DNA of 64,000 bases from Promerops cafer. Its lineage: Eukaryota > Chordata > Aves > Passeriformes > Nectariniidae. The notes under the pieces are model-generated. The model saw nothing but the letters and a program-made list of their open reading frames with translations. It was not told the origin of the DNA and searched no databases. The stretch's first letter is position 1; each line of letters starts with the position of its first letter. The stretch is taken from positions 124,001-188,000 of the forward strand of contig VZSE01015520.1 in assembly GCA_013398275.1 (NCBI GenBank), written 5' to 3'. The position numbers and the translations under genes are program-made. Shown piece by piece: positions 39,791-52,090 of this stretch.

Positions 39791-41930
39791 GCTCTCATTC
39801 TTGGTGTCTCTGTGGTGACTCTCAGTTCTGTTGGAGTGTCCTTTCTAGAAAATCCCTCCTCCCTTCAGCACCTTCAACCCTTTGTGGCATCGTCAACACT
39901 TTTTCTTTTTTCTTACAGAATTCCCTTCATCACAGACAGTTTTGCCACTGATGCATTGATTGGCACCCATATCAGGGAAAGAGGAAAACCTCAGCACTTC
40001 CATCCCTCCTGGCAAACAGGTGCCAAGGGGAAGGACTAGGATGAGATGTTCCAAGGGAAAATATTTTCTTCTTCGGGTCTCAAGACACAGAGCAGCTGTC
40101 TCTGGCTTCTCCCAGCACCCTGTGCTGAACGACAGCCTCCATCCCTACTTAAATGCAATCATTAGGCAGCTAAAAATTTGAGAAAGAACAGAGAAAAATG
40201 ACCTCATTTCATTCTCTTCCTACAAAGACTGATAAGAATTATGAATTATTTTACCACATCCAAAAGGTCAATAAGGAGTATCTTGGTTCAGAATCCAAGT
40301 CCTGCCTCTGCCCCGGCATTGCACAACTTCCCTGAGCTCACTCAGAGTGTTCCAGTGCCCCACATGTCAAATCCCAAGCACAAACACAAAAACCAACTTG
40401 CGATTCACTACATTTCCACCCAGAATTTGCCAACCCCCAGTAAACAGCAGCTCTGGAGCTGCTCCCCAGTTCCACGCCAGCGCCGGTGTAACCCCAGCCG
40501 AGCAGCGGGCAGGGTCATTAATCACACTTGCAGGGAAATCACGCCAGCACGCTGCAGTCCCAGCAGTTCCCCAGGTCTGGAGTGGGAAATGCGCTGCCTC
40601 ACTTGGCAGCTTGGCTTCTCTGCCCCAGCTGGGAGAGGCAGGAGTGAAAGGGCCTGGCTGGGAATGCATCCCCGGCTGGCACCCCGACAGCAAGGATGGG
40701 AAATGTCAGCTTGATACCCATCAGCAGGATAACCTCAGTGTCACTTTAACATGACAAGGTCATCAGCGGGCAGGGTGAGGCAGGAAGAAAAATGGCCCAT
40801 TAAAGCCGGGAACTGGAAGAGAAAGGTGAGGCTGCCTTGGAGGTGCTCGAGTGCCCTTTGTTTTGGGGAAAGGTGCAGATATTCCGGGTCCTTCACCAGG
40901 ATGAGCTGTCCTGAAAGCAAAAGAATTCGGTGACCTGTGCAGCCACCACAGCAGCCTCTCACAGGGGCTTTGAGGGAACTTTACATCACTTAACTCTCAT
41001 TTAATTCAGCAAATAAACTAAAAAGTGCAGATCTGGGCTCAGAGCAGGAGGGGAATTCCCCGTGCTGGGGTGTTTCTGTTCCATGTTAACCACAAGGAAC
41101 AGCTTTGCTGTTGTGTGTGCCACTCTCTGCCCCTTGTCCTGAAGCTGCTCAGAGATGGAGGAAGGACTTACTCTGAGGTGGAAAGTGAACTTGGACAGGA
41201 ACTCCCTGTAGTACCACTCTGTGCAAGCAAAGAGAACAAGAGAGGGACAGAACAGCACTTTGCCTCCCTTTATTCAGAAGTGATACTGAGCAAATGATGC
41301 TCTCTAGAAAGAAAAGTTAACCAGGAATTATTCTGTGGCCCAGCTTCAGACACCAGCACAATCAGCTTTTCATTGGGAGGGCACACAGAGCTGTTTTATC
41401 TGAACTGATAGGGCTGCCAGGTGAGCTCCCTTTTAAGAGCTGTAGAAACAATCTCAGACAGGACTGGATAATATTATGCTTGGAATGATAATATTGTGTT
41501 TGGAAAAGGTCAATATTTTATTTAATCAGACAGACAGAGAGTGGGTGGCAATTTCAAGGCATTTTCTTGAGACTGGAATTCAAGGAGTCTAAATGGAAAT
41601 AAGGTTTTGCTTTTTTTCCCTTGGGTTTCTGGGGGACTGGAACCCCCTGATGAGAAGTTCAGGATGTGCTGAGCCTCTTGAGAACTCCTGAGATGAGGGA
41701 ATGTGGAGATTTTAGCTCATTATGATCCCTTACACTGCAGATGCCACGGGCACTCCTTCCACCTCTCTCCAGGCAGTGTTTTCCTGACAGATGAGGTGGG
41801 AGACATCCACCTCAGAAACTCAAACCTGCTGCTTTCCTCTTCCAAAACAGCACCAGGGAAACACGAAACACAGGTGATCTTCCTCAGCTGTCCCCAGGGG
41901 CACCTCAACAGCTCCTCTCTGTCACCCACT
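39791..41930. other. unique non-coding DNA
   Basis: No gene recognised. A weak MIR-like stretch is annotated separately. Confidence 0.45.
40287..40385 (+). mobile_element. possible decayed MIR-like SINE
   Basis: 'GGTTCAGAATCCAAGTCCTG', then 'CCTCTGCC', 'ACTTCCCTGAGCTCACTCAG' and 'CCCCACATGTCAAATCCC' loosely follow the order of the MIR core (GGTTCAAATCC, CTCTGCC, ACTTAACCTC, CTCATCTGTAAAATGG). Identity is low and this could be chance. Confidence 0.25.
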
Positions 41931-41970
41931 GTCAATTCTGGTCAATTCTGGTCAATTCTGTCCAATTCTG
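41931..41970 (+). repeat. 10-bp tandem repeat, 4 copies
   Basis: GTCAATTCTG repeated three times exactly and once as TCCAATTCTG. Confidence 0.97.
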
Positions 41971-43933
41971 GTCTGCACAAGGTTTTCCTGAAGTGTGCCA
42001 GAACGGCCAGGAGACTTTTTTAAAAATTACATTATTATGTAGTTTTTTTGCTATTGGAGTTAAACTGAGTTCTACATCTGGACCTTCTTCAGAACAGCAC
42101 CAGAAGAAAAAAAAAAAAGGCTTTTTTTTTATTAAAGGTTTTGAAGAGCACACACAGCCTGTATTGTTACCCAACACCCCAAGTAAGTTCTGAGGAAAAT
42201 CTTGGGAGATCCAGCCCCAAGCATTGATTACAAGGAGTTTTTAATCTCGTGCCAAGAGGAACATTGAGGTTATAAGATGGCTCCACAACCATCTTGCCAA
42301 ATAGCACAAATGTTTACATCTTCCAAACTACCACCAATAGATCATAGACAAAGAAATGTCCATAATGTACCCAGCTGCTGGAAACAAAATGTATTTAAGC
42401 CACTGAAGAGGGTTTAATGAAGTAAAGCATTTTTGTAACTGCCAGCTCAAAGTAAATAATCACTGATGTGAGCGGAGTTAAGAGATCCTGACTGGCCAAA
42501 TAATCTCAATGTGCCATCGAGGAAGCTGCTGCTTTGTGGGAATAACATAACAGCACTTGAACATTCTCATAAACTTGGGTCTTGTCTTCCTCAACACCCT
42601 GCACCTCCTGGGACTGGGGAAGTGCACAGAGAACTTTACAGCATGTGCAGAATCCACTGTGTGGTGGAAGTACTAAAGGTTTAATTCGCTCTGAAAGTCC
42701 AAGCTGTTTAAACCTCAACCAAAAAGAAAAGGTGAAATACCTGCTTTGACTGATGCATAATAAGCACCTGATTCCAACTAATACAGGCAATTCTTTGGGG
42801 GGGTTTTTGGGAGAATTTGCTCCATAACTCTCCACTTCAATACTTCGGGGTTTTCACATTCCTGGGAGCTTTCTGGGATGGGTGAGCACAGCCAGGGGCT
42901 TTCCCCACCCAGCACAGCCTCCACTGCTTTGTTTTACCCAGGCAGTGCCCTGCAGCCATGGAAACATTTCTGCAGGTGAAAAGGAACATTTCCATCCCTT
43001 TTTTCCTCTGTCCAGACAATGTGTAACTTCCACATTGTTTTCCACCTTTGAGGTTGCACAATGACCTGACCAGGTGAGCACAAACCATAAGGTACAGCCA
43101 AAGAAGGAACAATCCAGCCTCACTTTTGGTTTTTACTTTTCCACATGTGAAAAAAATAAAAAAGCTGATATTTTGTATATTCTGTAGAGGGAGACCTGGC
43201 CCTGTAGATTTTCTGTCCTAAATCACATAAAAAGCACACACCAAGCAGCATTTGCAACATTATCTCACGAGCCATAACAGCAGAATTCAGGCTCCAGGAA
43301 TGAGAGTTATTTGCACTTATTTCTCACAGATTTCCTGCAGTCTGCTCGAATATGAATTCAACTGCTTTGCTTTTTTTTTTTTTCACAGAATATAAACCCC
43401 CTTTTCCTTGCACCACATAATTGTGTTCCATGGCAGAACTGGCATCCATCATTGCCCCGCTGTCCCCTGCCTAAAAGATAAAACATCCACAGGGTAATAA
43501 ATGTCAAACTATGATTATTGATGCTTTCAATTAAATTGATTATCTATTTGAGGTGCAGAGCAGGGTGATTTATTGCTGTCTCTTTACGTTGCACTTGGCA
43601 CAACGGCTTCCCTGCAAGGTGGGTGAGCCTTTGGATTGTTTCCATGGATTTTCTATTAAATCTGATTTTCCAGAAGCGGCTCACGACCACTCCAGTGCTG
43701 GGTGAGCTGAAATGGCACCAGATCCAGGTGGGAACATCCTGGGTTTTGTTATCTCCTGGAGAGTGGAGCTTGGGAAGCCAGAGGGGAAAAGAGGAAATGA
43801 AAACTTTGAGGTGTGGAAGGAGAGGAGATGCCCTTGATTTACATCCCTCATTCCCAAACTTGCATTTACAGACTGCATCAGACAAAACCTGTGAATAATC
43901 TGGAGCTCTGCTGAGCACTCCCCACCTCAGCAG
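41971..43933. other. unique non-coding DNA
   Basis: No gene recognised. A- or T-runs at 42105, 42122 and 43371. 42360-42490 is AT-rich and enhancer-like in texture only. Confidence 0.45.
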
Positions 43934-43960
43934 AGATGAGATGAGATGAGATGAGATGAC
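43934..43960 (+). repeat. (GATGA)n microsatellite, about 5 copies
   Basis: GAGATGAGATGAGATGAGAT-type pentamer run. Confidence 0.95.
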
Positions 43961-44353
43961 CTTCGGCTCGTCACTGCATTGTGTTTTTATTAGTTTCAGA
44001 TAACAGGAGCTATAAAACTCAAAGCCATTTGCTCCCAAATGATAATCAGCAGCTGCTTCACAAACAAGGCTCTTTTTGTGGTGCCACAGGGTGACCTTTA
44101 TCTGATCATTCCCTTAGAGAAATGCCTTTTGTGGCTGGACAAGCCAGGAGCACCTTCCACTGGTTCTCCAAAGCACAGCACACTTTGGCTCAGTCTGCTC
44201 CAAAAAGCAAATTTGGCTCAAACCCAGGTATGGCCTCAGCAAACGACGCTTGTTTTGGGAAGTGCCAGAAATTAGCACAAGAAAATGATAATTCTCTTAA
44301 TGTGCTGCTCTTCCAGCAGGTAGATTTAGAGAATCTCAGTAGCAAACCCCATG

Positions 44354-44513
44354 AAAGAAAAGAGAAGAGAAGAGAAGAGAAGAGAAGAGAAGAGAAGAGA
44401 AGAGAAGAGAAGAGAAGAGAAGAGAAGAGAAGAGAAGAGAAGAGAAGAGAAGAAAAGAAAAGAAAAGAAAAGAAAAGAAAAGAAAAGAAAAGAAAAGAAA
44501 AGAAAAGAAAAGA
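44354..44513 (+). repeat. compound pentamer array (AGAGA)18(AGAAA)12
   Basis: After a short GAAAGAAA lead-in, 18 exact AGAGA units (44361-44450) are followed without phase change by 12 exact AGAAA units (44451-44510). The switch is a single G-to-A change at the fourth unit position. The Arg/Glu- and Leu/Phe/Ser-rich frames through it are repeat by-products. Confidence 0.99.
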
Positions 44514-44799
44514 TCAGTGGGGAAATAAAAATCAGCACTGATAATCCACTGACTTTGAATTTGAGACACTCCAATTTTCCCCATTATTGCCCACATCTGA
44601 CATTTCCAAGTCCTGGGGAAGCTTTGTGGCAAAAACCTTGTGGTTGAACTTCCCAGGCAATGCCTGACCAAGTTTCCCACCATTTTTTATCAGGAGCACC
44701 AGGACAAAAGCCCAGCTGAAACATAAAACAGGAAGATGATTCTGCCTGAGACACCTTGTGAAATAAGTGAATGCAAGAGATAAACAGCATGGAAAAAGA
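44514..44799. other. unique non-coding DNA
   Basis: Nothing recognised. Confidence 0.45.
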
Positions 44800-44932
44800 G
44801 GATTTCTATCCCAATTTTACAGACCAGACAGAGGTGAGAAATTAAGTGAGGTGCCCAAATCACCCAGGCTCTGGCATTTAGAAATTGAGTTTCAAGCTCC
44901 TTAGACCTAATCTTAACCACAAGGCTGTCAGT
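44800..44932 (-). mobile_element. MIR-like CORE-SINE relic
   Basis: The + strand reads 'GATTTCTATCCCAATTTTAC', 'AGACCAGACAGAGGTGAG', 'AAATTAAGTGAGGTGCCCAA', 'ATCACCCAGGCTCTGGCATT', 'GAAATTGAGTTTCAAGCTCC' and 'AATCTTAACCACAAGGCTGT'. This is the order of the complement of MIR (CCCCATTTTACAGATGAGG, GTTAAGTGACTTGCCCAAGG, GTCACACAGC, GGATTTGAACC, CTCTTAACCACTA). The final segment corresponds to the tRNA-like head. Such SINEs were active before birds and mammals split, so this copy is ancient. Confidence 0.8.
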
Positions 44933-45130
44933 CCTGCTCAGATGCAAACACCTTTGACCCCAGTAAGCTCAGAATTGTACTCACATCCACTCAGACTTTG
45001 AAGCCTGGCTTATCTCACAGCAGTGTAACTGTCCCCTCCACCAGAACAGGGCTAAAAACAAACAATCAAGAGAGGGAAAAAAGCAAAACAAAACTCCTGC
45101 AGCTCTGGCCAGAATTCACTATTTCACATT

Positions 45131-45202
45131 TCATAAAATCATAGAATTTTTGAGTTGGGATGGACCCACAGGGATCAGTGGAGTCCAGCCCCTGGCCCTA
45201 CA
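45131..45202 (-). mobile_element. CR1 LINE extreme 3' end
   Basis: 'TCATAAAATCATAGAATTTT', then 'TGAGTTGGGATGGACCCACA' and 'GGGATCAGTGGAGTCCAGCC' on + is the complement of the CR1 terminus of the GGACCCACAAGG subfamily, also seen at 35990. Confidence 0.9.
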
Positions 45203-48200
45203 TTTGGTATTTCCCACCTCCATCCCAGTTTCTGAATGTGGGAGGAATCTGGGAAACGCTGAAATGTGCCCAGCTTCAGAGAGAAACCCCAGCAAGCACC
45301 CAACAGCCCAGAGCAGGAGTGGTGAGGGCAGATATTAAAGCAATATTTCTGTTTGGGAGGGTCGGCTGCACTTGAGGATGCAGAGTGCAAGGGGCCAGGC
45401 TCAAACCTGGCCAAGGCCTTAGGAGTTCTAAAAGTCAACTCTCAAACAGCTTGGCATCATCAGAACATCATTTTGGGCCATCAGCTCAGGGAAAAAAGTG
45501 ACAAAAGCCCTGCAAGCCCTTCCATTTTTTATTAAATGTCCCCTTTGAGAGCGTCAGAGCCCGGCTGAGCAGGTGAGGACAATGCTCCTCACAGGGACAG
45601 CACCTGCACTGCCTGCCAAAGGTGAGGCTCCAGAGAAGGAGCTTGGACATTCCTGCTGCTGGAACATGTGGATCCCCACAAAAAGTGACACCCCAGGGCA
45701 ACCAGAGCTGGTTTATTAAACTGGGAATCTCCCTGAGGAAAAAAAAGGGTATGAGAAAGACCACAAGCGACAGGGAATTAGGACAAATTCTTTTTAAAAC
45801 TACAGATGAAAGGTAATTTTCTTTGGTGTTTCTGGACATCAGAATACTTTTTTTCCCATAAAAAAACATTTTTATTTCCATAAAAAGATAAATCTATGTG
45901 CTGTACACTTTTTGTGGCCAGCCACTAGCCCTGCAGCAGAGGTTAGAAAACAGCACATCTGGTTTCCAAAGGATCCCTATGTGGCCACACACAGCTGTAA
46001 TTATGGCAATGATCTGGGGAGAACAGGAATATATTTTTTTGGCTTGAAGGATGACACGAAAGGCCTGAAGGAAAAAAAAAAAAACCAACCCACCAAAAAA
46101 TAAAAAAGCAGTGAACCCCATAGGATGGAAGGCACTGGCCACATCCCGAGCTTCCAGATGCAGGAAACAAATTCCAAGTGACCCTCTGTGGTGGAGGTTA
46201 CGGCGTCGGGGACCGGCTGCCAGAATGTGCCCGTTGTGGAGGGAGCAGCAGCTCCAGGTGGAGGTGTTTGCTTATGCAAAGTGCCTGGCCAGCTTCCAGC
46301 CCCAGAGATGCCCGGGAGCAGCACAGGGGTGCAGGAGGACACCTCAGGCTCCTGCCTGGCCCTGCCAGCGGCTGTGCTGTCTGCACCCCCACAGCACCCG
46401 CGGCTCCTGCCTGGAGCCTGAAACAGAAAACGACCAAGTGACTCAAGGCAACTCGGGTTTCATTTCAGTGGCTTGAGAAATAAGCAAATTCCTTCATCCT
46501 GAACAAGTCCCGAGCCACGAGTCCCCCTCTCTTCAGCACAAACTCTCTCCACCAAAGCCCTGCGCACGCGAGGCCGAGCTCAGCCCACTCCTCACTTCTC
46601 CATCCTTGGACAGCAGCACAACGATCCAAAAAAAAAAAAAAAAAGGGGGGGAAATATTTATTGCTGCATCCCATCCAAGTTTCTGCCTAAAACTCTTTTC
46701 CAAAATGCACAGGGCAAAGTTCTGCCCCGGAACAGGCAAAGAAAAGGGAAACTGAACTGGAGGCAGCTGCGGTCACTTACTCATTCAAGCACGATGGCTC
46801 ACAGATCGTCCCACCCAGCCCCAACAAAAACTTCCTAAATCATCCCCAAAGTTTGAATCACTCCCTCCCTTCCTTTTCTTCCTGTACTAGAGACTCAAAT
46901 GTGCCTCTTCAAAGGAAACTCTCTCCTGGAATCACTGGCGGGCTGGAGCTCTCTGCCCTGGCAGTAGCACCATGACAGGCCCGTCTCAAAAAGGAAACAC
47001 ATATTTGGCTTTCCATCCTATAACATTCAAACCCAGAACCCAAAATAAACTGATTTTTTCTCTCTCCTTTCCTTCACATACACTAAGCAGCACCGTTTCC
47101 ATATCAGACCGTGAATCCCTGCCTGCTGAGGTTTTCACACGAATGAAGACGCCCGGAGCTGATTCCTCAGAACAGCATCTTCGCTCTTGATGAAAACAAC
47201 CCACCCCACTCGTACCTCGGAGTTATCTGACTCCAGACAAGCTCCTTTTCCCCGTTTTTAATAGGGCCACGTTGGAAATGTCGCTGTGTTATCAGGGCAG
47301 CTGCTGAGCTATCAGCAGTGGCCGTGGCTGTGCCACGGAGGAGCCCAGCAGGCATCTGCTCTGTTTAACGCTCAGGAAGCACAGGGCAGGTTTTAAAGAA
47401 GGATGCAGAGGATGTAATGGAGCCTCTAATGTGTTTGGGTTTCTCCAGTGGAATCCAGTTTTATCAGGAAACAAAGGTCCTGGTGGGATTATCAGCAGAA
47501 AGAAAGCCAGGACCTGTCTGGTTGGGAGGGGGCTGCGGGGGTTGTTGTGCCAAGGTGCTTCCTCCCAGCAAAACCAGCAGCACTGGGCTCCTCCAAGAAA
47601 CCATGTGGAATTCTGTGAGATTTTCAAGTGCTTGCTTGATGCTGATTCCTTGGAGAAAGGAAAGAGAAGTCACAAGCAGACTGAAATGCGAGAAGAATCA
47701 GCACAAATTAAATGTTATTTGCAAGTGGCTCATTAAGAAATCAACAAGGCTCATCCCTGTTCCCCATCCGAGTGCTGCCACACGCTGCCCATCCCAAGGA
47801 ATCAGTCTCCAAAGCCTTCACGGGCACTTCAAACCTTCAATATCCCTGCTCCACCTCCAGCTCATCACTCCTCACAACACACACAATGAGAGCAAGAGGA
47901 ACTGAAGGTGTCAGAAACGTTGCCACAGGCAGATAAGAAGATTGTAATTGAGAAAGCAGTAATTATTTGTGAGCTTGATCCTTATCTTGTTGGTTTGGGT
48001 TTTTTTTAATACCTGATTAATAAAACAATTACAATAGTTACTTAAATTCAAATATGAGCCTGTCTGTTAATCCAGACATCCTGGTCAAGGTGTTTCAATC
48101 CACTCCAAACTGTGCTTGGGTTCAAGGGCTCTTGATGAGGCCATGAAATAAACGTAACCCAGATGTCACAAACAGGGAACAACAACAATGCTGAAATCCA

Positions 48201-48372
48201 CAGATTTTTCCTTTGCCTTCTAGACCATTGTGATCCTCCAGATCTCAGGGTTACACCTTTCAGGTGGTCAAAGGTGTCACACAGACCTGTGCCTGTCACA
48301 GCAGCCATGCACAGGCTGTCACTGCTGTTCCTGGGGGTGACACTGTGCTGCCCTCAGGACCTGGAGGGGCTG
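45203..48372. other. unique non-coding DNA
   Basis: No gene recognised. A-runs at 46070-46083 and 46628-46643. 46190-46430 is GC-rich with overlapping frames of 77-121 codons that resemble nothing known. Confidence 0.45.
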
Positions 48373-48681
48373 CACAGGAAAGATGGGGAGGGATTATTCA
48401 CAGGGCCTGGAGGGCCAGGACAGGGGGAATGGCTTCAAACTGGCAGAGATCAGGCTTAGATGGAGTATTAGGAAAGAATTCTTCCCTGTAAGGGTGATGA
48501 GGGGCTGGGAGGGAATTCCCAGAGGAGCTGTGGCTGCCCCTGGATCCCTGGAAGTGTCCAAGGTCAGGTTGGATGGGGCTTGGAGCACCCTGGGACAGTG
48601 GGAGGTGTCCCTGCCCATGGCAGGGGTAGAACTGGATGTTTTTAAGGACCCTTCCAACCAAGACCATTCTGGAATTCTGAT
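48373..48681 (+). mobile_element. CR1 LINE 3'-end fragment
   Basis: Sense-strand CR1: 'AGGACAGGGGGAATGGCTTC', 'AAACTGGCAGAGATCAGGCT', 'GGAAAGAATTCTTCCCTGTA', 'CCCTGGATCCCTGGAAGTGT', 'GGAGGTGTCCCTGCCCATGG' and 'AGACCATTCTGGAATTCTGA'. About 309 bp, plus orientation, reasonably preserved. Confidence 0.95.
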
Positions 48682-49189
48682 CCATCCTCAGCCTGGGCCT
48701 GGATCCCCAGCACAAGCTCCTCTGAGCCCAGCTCACACCTGAGCGGCACAGTGGGGGCTGGGGGTGTCACAGTGTTCCCCGGGTGGTCACAGAGGCACCG
48801 GGGCTGCTTCACCCCCCTGTGCAGCTCTCAGGGCTCGGCGTGTTCCGAGGGAAGCAGAGGATGAGCCCCGGCCCCTCCTGAGCGCTGCCCTCCTCCCCTT
48901 CCTCTTCCGTGGCCCCTCCGCCGTCCCTGCCACCCCCTCACCTCCTCCACAAGCACCAACTAAAAAAGGGAAAGAATGAGAAAGTGAGTACTGCGGGGCT
49001 GGCACTGCAGACAAAGTCTGTCTTGTGTGAGTAATTTAGCACTATGGCCAGTCAATCTGGTTTCTGGGCCCGATGCCCTGACCCTCTTTAGAGCCGCTCT
49101 CTCTCTCCAGCACAGTGTGAAACGTTTCCTTTCACAGCACTGACACTTTGCAGATTGAGACGTCAGGCCTGTCCAACTGCAGCAAATTA
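48682..49189. other. GC-rich then unique non-coding DNA
   Basis: 48740-48950 is GC-rich with scattered CpG (GGCTCGGCGTGTTCCGAG). No gene is recognised. Confidence 0.4.
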
Positions 49190-49420
49190 GCAATTTTTCT
49201 TTTACTAATTGGAAATAAAAATGTTTGCTAAGGGAATAATTTGTAGGAATGTAGTGTTAGGTTTCCGGCTTTTTATAAGGATGCTTTAAACTTTATCCAT
49301 GTGCACTTTCCTTCTGTTTTGATGCCTTGCACTGTAAATTTTAATAGCTTACTTGACTGTTAACTTTACAGTCGCAGCCTTCCAAAGGATTAAATGAAGT
49401 TTTTAATTTATCTTCCTCTC
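49190..49420. promoter_or_regulatory. candidate conserved non-coding element
   Basis: AT-rich, repeat-free run ('TTTCTTTTACTAATTGGAAA', 'TTTTAATAGCTTACTTGACT') bordered by ordinary GC-richer DNA. Appearance only. Confidence 0.3.
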
Positions 49421-50039
49421 TAAGGCAGCAGGATCTTCTTAAAGCCATGCCCAGCACTGCTCACCCACTTCTCAGCGAGCAGAGAAAGGGGACACAACTT
49501 CAAAGGGTTAAAACCCTACACGGGAAGTGGCATCTGGATGAACCTCGGGCAGGCGATTTGTTTGCGGAGCCTTCAGCTCACAGCTCCCAAAGTTCCCTCG
49601 GAGAGTGGTGCAGAGAGATGGGCAGCAGATTCAGGAAGGCTTTCCAGCTTTAAATCTGCCAGGAATGGGCAATTCTGTAATTGTGAATCTGTGTTTTAGG
49701 GGTGTGCCGGGCTCAGGCAGGGAGTGTCTTCCCTTCTGTCCCTTCAGCTTGGCACTAATTCAGCTTTGCCCGTTCCATCAGGAAATATCAATACTTTGGG
49801 CAGGGTTTGGTGGTGACAGTGTTGTGATTTTTAACTTTCACGTGCAAAAAAAAAAAAAAAAGGACTACTGGATCCTAAAATCCCCGTGGTTCACTTGGCA
49901 TGCAAGTAACAGCCAGGAAAGCTTCTTCACGTGCAAAAACCCCAAAAGTTCTTCAAGAGAGAAGGATCAGGAAAGAGCCATCCGGAATCTAGAAAACCCA
50001 GATAAGAAACTAGAAAACAAACGCCCTTTTGCTGAAATC
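49421..50039. other. unique non-coding DNA
   Basis: Contains an A-run of 16 at 49846-49861. Nothing else recognised. Confidence 0.45.
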
Positions 50040-50330
50040 CAATATTTTAGCCTAATGCCCCTGCAATTCCTGAGGCATGTAATGTCTTCCTGCACGGCAC
50101 TCCAGTGGTACATTAGCTCCTGTAACAATGCCAGCACATAAAGAGTTACTGTTCTTTCCCCCCTGCACCCCCCACCCCCCCATAAAGCATTTGACAGCCA
50201 TGCCTAATAATTCTTTCTGGTGTGGTTTTTCTTTTTCTTGATGTCTTTATGTGAATATGAAGCCGGAGTGAAAGGCTTTGGGTGACCCCTGTGAGAGAGA
50301 AAAAGTATGAACTACAGAGCAAAAGAGTGA
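50040..50330. promoter_or_regulatory. candidate conserved non-coding element
   Basis: Repeat-poor stretch ('CATGCCTAATAATTCTTTCT', 'GATGTCTTTATGTGAATATG') broken only by a C-rich run at 50158-50180. Enhancer-like texture; inference. Confidence 0.27.
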
Positions 50331-51939
50331 GATATAGACTCCCTGCCGAGCCCTCGGCATCTTCTCTGGCAGCTCACAACTTGGCTTCAGAGGGCCTTTG
50401 TGAGGGAAAAAGGACTCTTCTTCACTCAGGCTGTGACAATAGGTGTTTTGTCAGCGAGGGACAGGATAAAAAGCAGGGGGTGGGAGGCGAGATCATCATC
50501 GGCCAGGGGCTCGCCTTTGGGGCCTGCAGATGTTGGAAGGAGGATGATTTATTGCTCCAGTGTCCTCAGTGGCATTTGGCCACCTTCCCAGAGCCCAGGC
50601 TTGGTGGCTGGGAGGGTGGGAGGCGGGAGAGCAGCACAAGGAGGCATCTCCAAACCTTCTATGGGCAAAGTGTGCTGGGGGCTGCGGGAGGGGGCACGGC
50701 CGGGGCTGGGACAGCCATGGAGGGAAGGAGTGACAGAGCAGCCCTTCCCAAAGCTAGATATTTTAAGATTATTATATATATATATTAAAATAGACCTATT
50801 TTAAATTCCCCCACTCTAGAAAGCCCAGCAAAGAGCGGTGCAGGGCTTACCTGGGCACGGACAATCAAATCTCAGGATGACTTTGTGCTGGGAAGGACCC
50901 AACCCAAATTCACCATCGTCATCCCAAACCTCAGACTGAGAAGTTTGGGTGTGGTTTTGGGCTGTGGGCGTGCAGGAATGACTCTTCCACAGCTCCCACT
51001 GTATTTCTGCATGGCCGTGCCTTCGTGCATTCACTAACAAAGGAGTGAGCAGAGCCGAGGTGCAAAAATTCCTGTCTGGGCTCTGGCCCTGGCTGCCTGA
51101 TCCCAAAACTAATCTGGTTTGTGTGTAAATGGGAGGGAAGGAGGGATCTGGTGCCTCCTGCTCGCTCAGGAACTCCAGAAAGGCTTGGAAGCAGCGAAGG
51201 AGGATTTATGTAAATCAGCTGAGAAAGGGAACCACTATTTTGGATGTCTCTCCATACCTCAAAAAAAAAAAAAATCCCAGACTCGTTTGAAGTCTGCCCA
51301 CTGCTCCATATATCCAGTATATTGAAATGTATCCCAGATCACTGAGCCAGGAAATCCTGGATAATTTCCAAGAAGAAGGAATCACAGCCTAGCAAGAAAT
51401 ACACACCAAGACAGTGTATTGCCAGCAGTTTGATTTAGGACTTTTGCTTCAGCTCCTTCCTTCTTTTAATACACAGTTTTCCACCACACTTTCTATATAA
51501 ATACTCTATCCTATGGCTGAGAGCCTCTCTTAGTAGATTTATCCACTAGTGGATTTACTAAAAATGTTTTCTACTGAAACAAAGGCAAATACTTCACCTC
51601 AGCAAAGGGCAAATCCAGAGGCAGCATTAAAATCAAGCCCAGTAAATCCCAGACAAGATAGATGCAACGGAAAACTTTGAGAGTCACCTTGGACACAAAT
51701 TCCAAGTAGAAAAATTATTTAAAAATTAGCAAACAAATTACAAACGTGGAAAATGACTGAAAAAGGCACAAGGGAAAATGTACCAAACCCCTAAAGTGAG
51801 GCACAAAGGTGCTTAATAAAGAAGAAGTGAAGAGCCCTATTTGTCTCAGCTGCCAGGACCCACCAGCAACTCTTAGGAGTGAAATCTCCAAACACTTCCC
51901 TAAGTTCCAGACACACTTTCCTGCTTGTGCTCAAAACTG
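50331..51939. other. unique non-coding DNA
   Basis: No gene recognised. A short AT run lies at 50771-50787, an A-run at 51260-51273, and a 14-bp palindrome at 51541-51554. Confidence 0.45.
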
Positions 51940-52090
51940 TTATAGCCATTTACAGAAGGAAGTGAAGCATTCAGAGGATAAGTGACACGGCCAAGGTCAC
52001 ACACAGAGTCAACTGCAGAGTCAACAGAAGAGCAAGGAGAGCTTTGCCGAAAATCCCTTGGCTTTGACTGCCAGACAATGGCTCCCCCTC
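51940..52090 (-). mobile_element. MIR-like CORE-SINE relic
   Basis: The + strand reads 'AGCCATTTACAGAAGGAAGT', 'GAAGCATTCAGAGGATAAGT', 'GACACGGCCAAGGTCACACA' and 'CCCTTGGCTTTGACTGCCAG'. This follows the complement of MIR (ATTTTACAGATGAGGAAACTGAGGC split as in the family, then TAAGTGACTTGCCCAAGG and TCACACAG). It is diverged but in the right order over about 100 bp. Confidence 0.78.

Noticed and set aside
41931..41970. Repeat-spacer array such as CRISPR
   Set aside because: Simple head-to-tail 10-mers with no spacers, in a eukaryotic genome.
46111..46476. GC-rich open frames in three registers
   Set aside because: Stop-poor because GC-rich; no recognisable domain or exon boundary.
50282..50804. 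134- and 168-codon overlapping + frames
   Set aside because: Two overlapping frames with no recognisable domain, both ending in an AT microsatellite.
50862..50920. Possible CR1 terminus (CTCAGGATGACTTTGTGCTGGGAAGGACC)
   Set aside because: Only the GGGAAGGACC portion matches and the following sequence does not continue as CR1.
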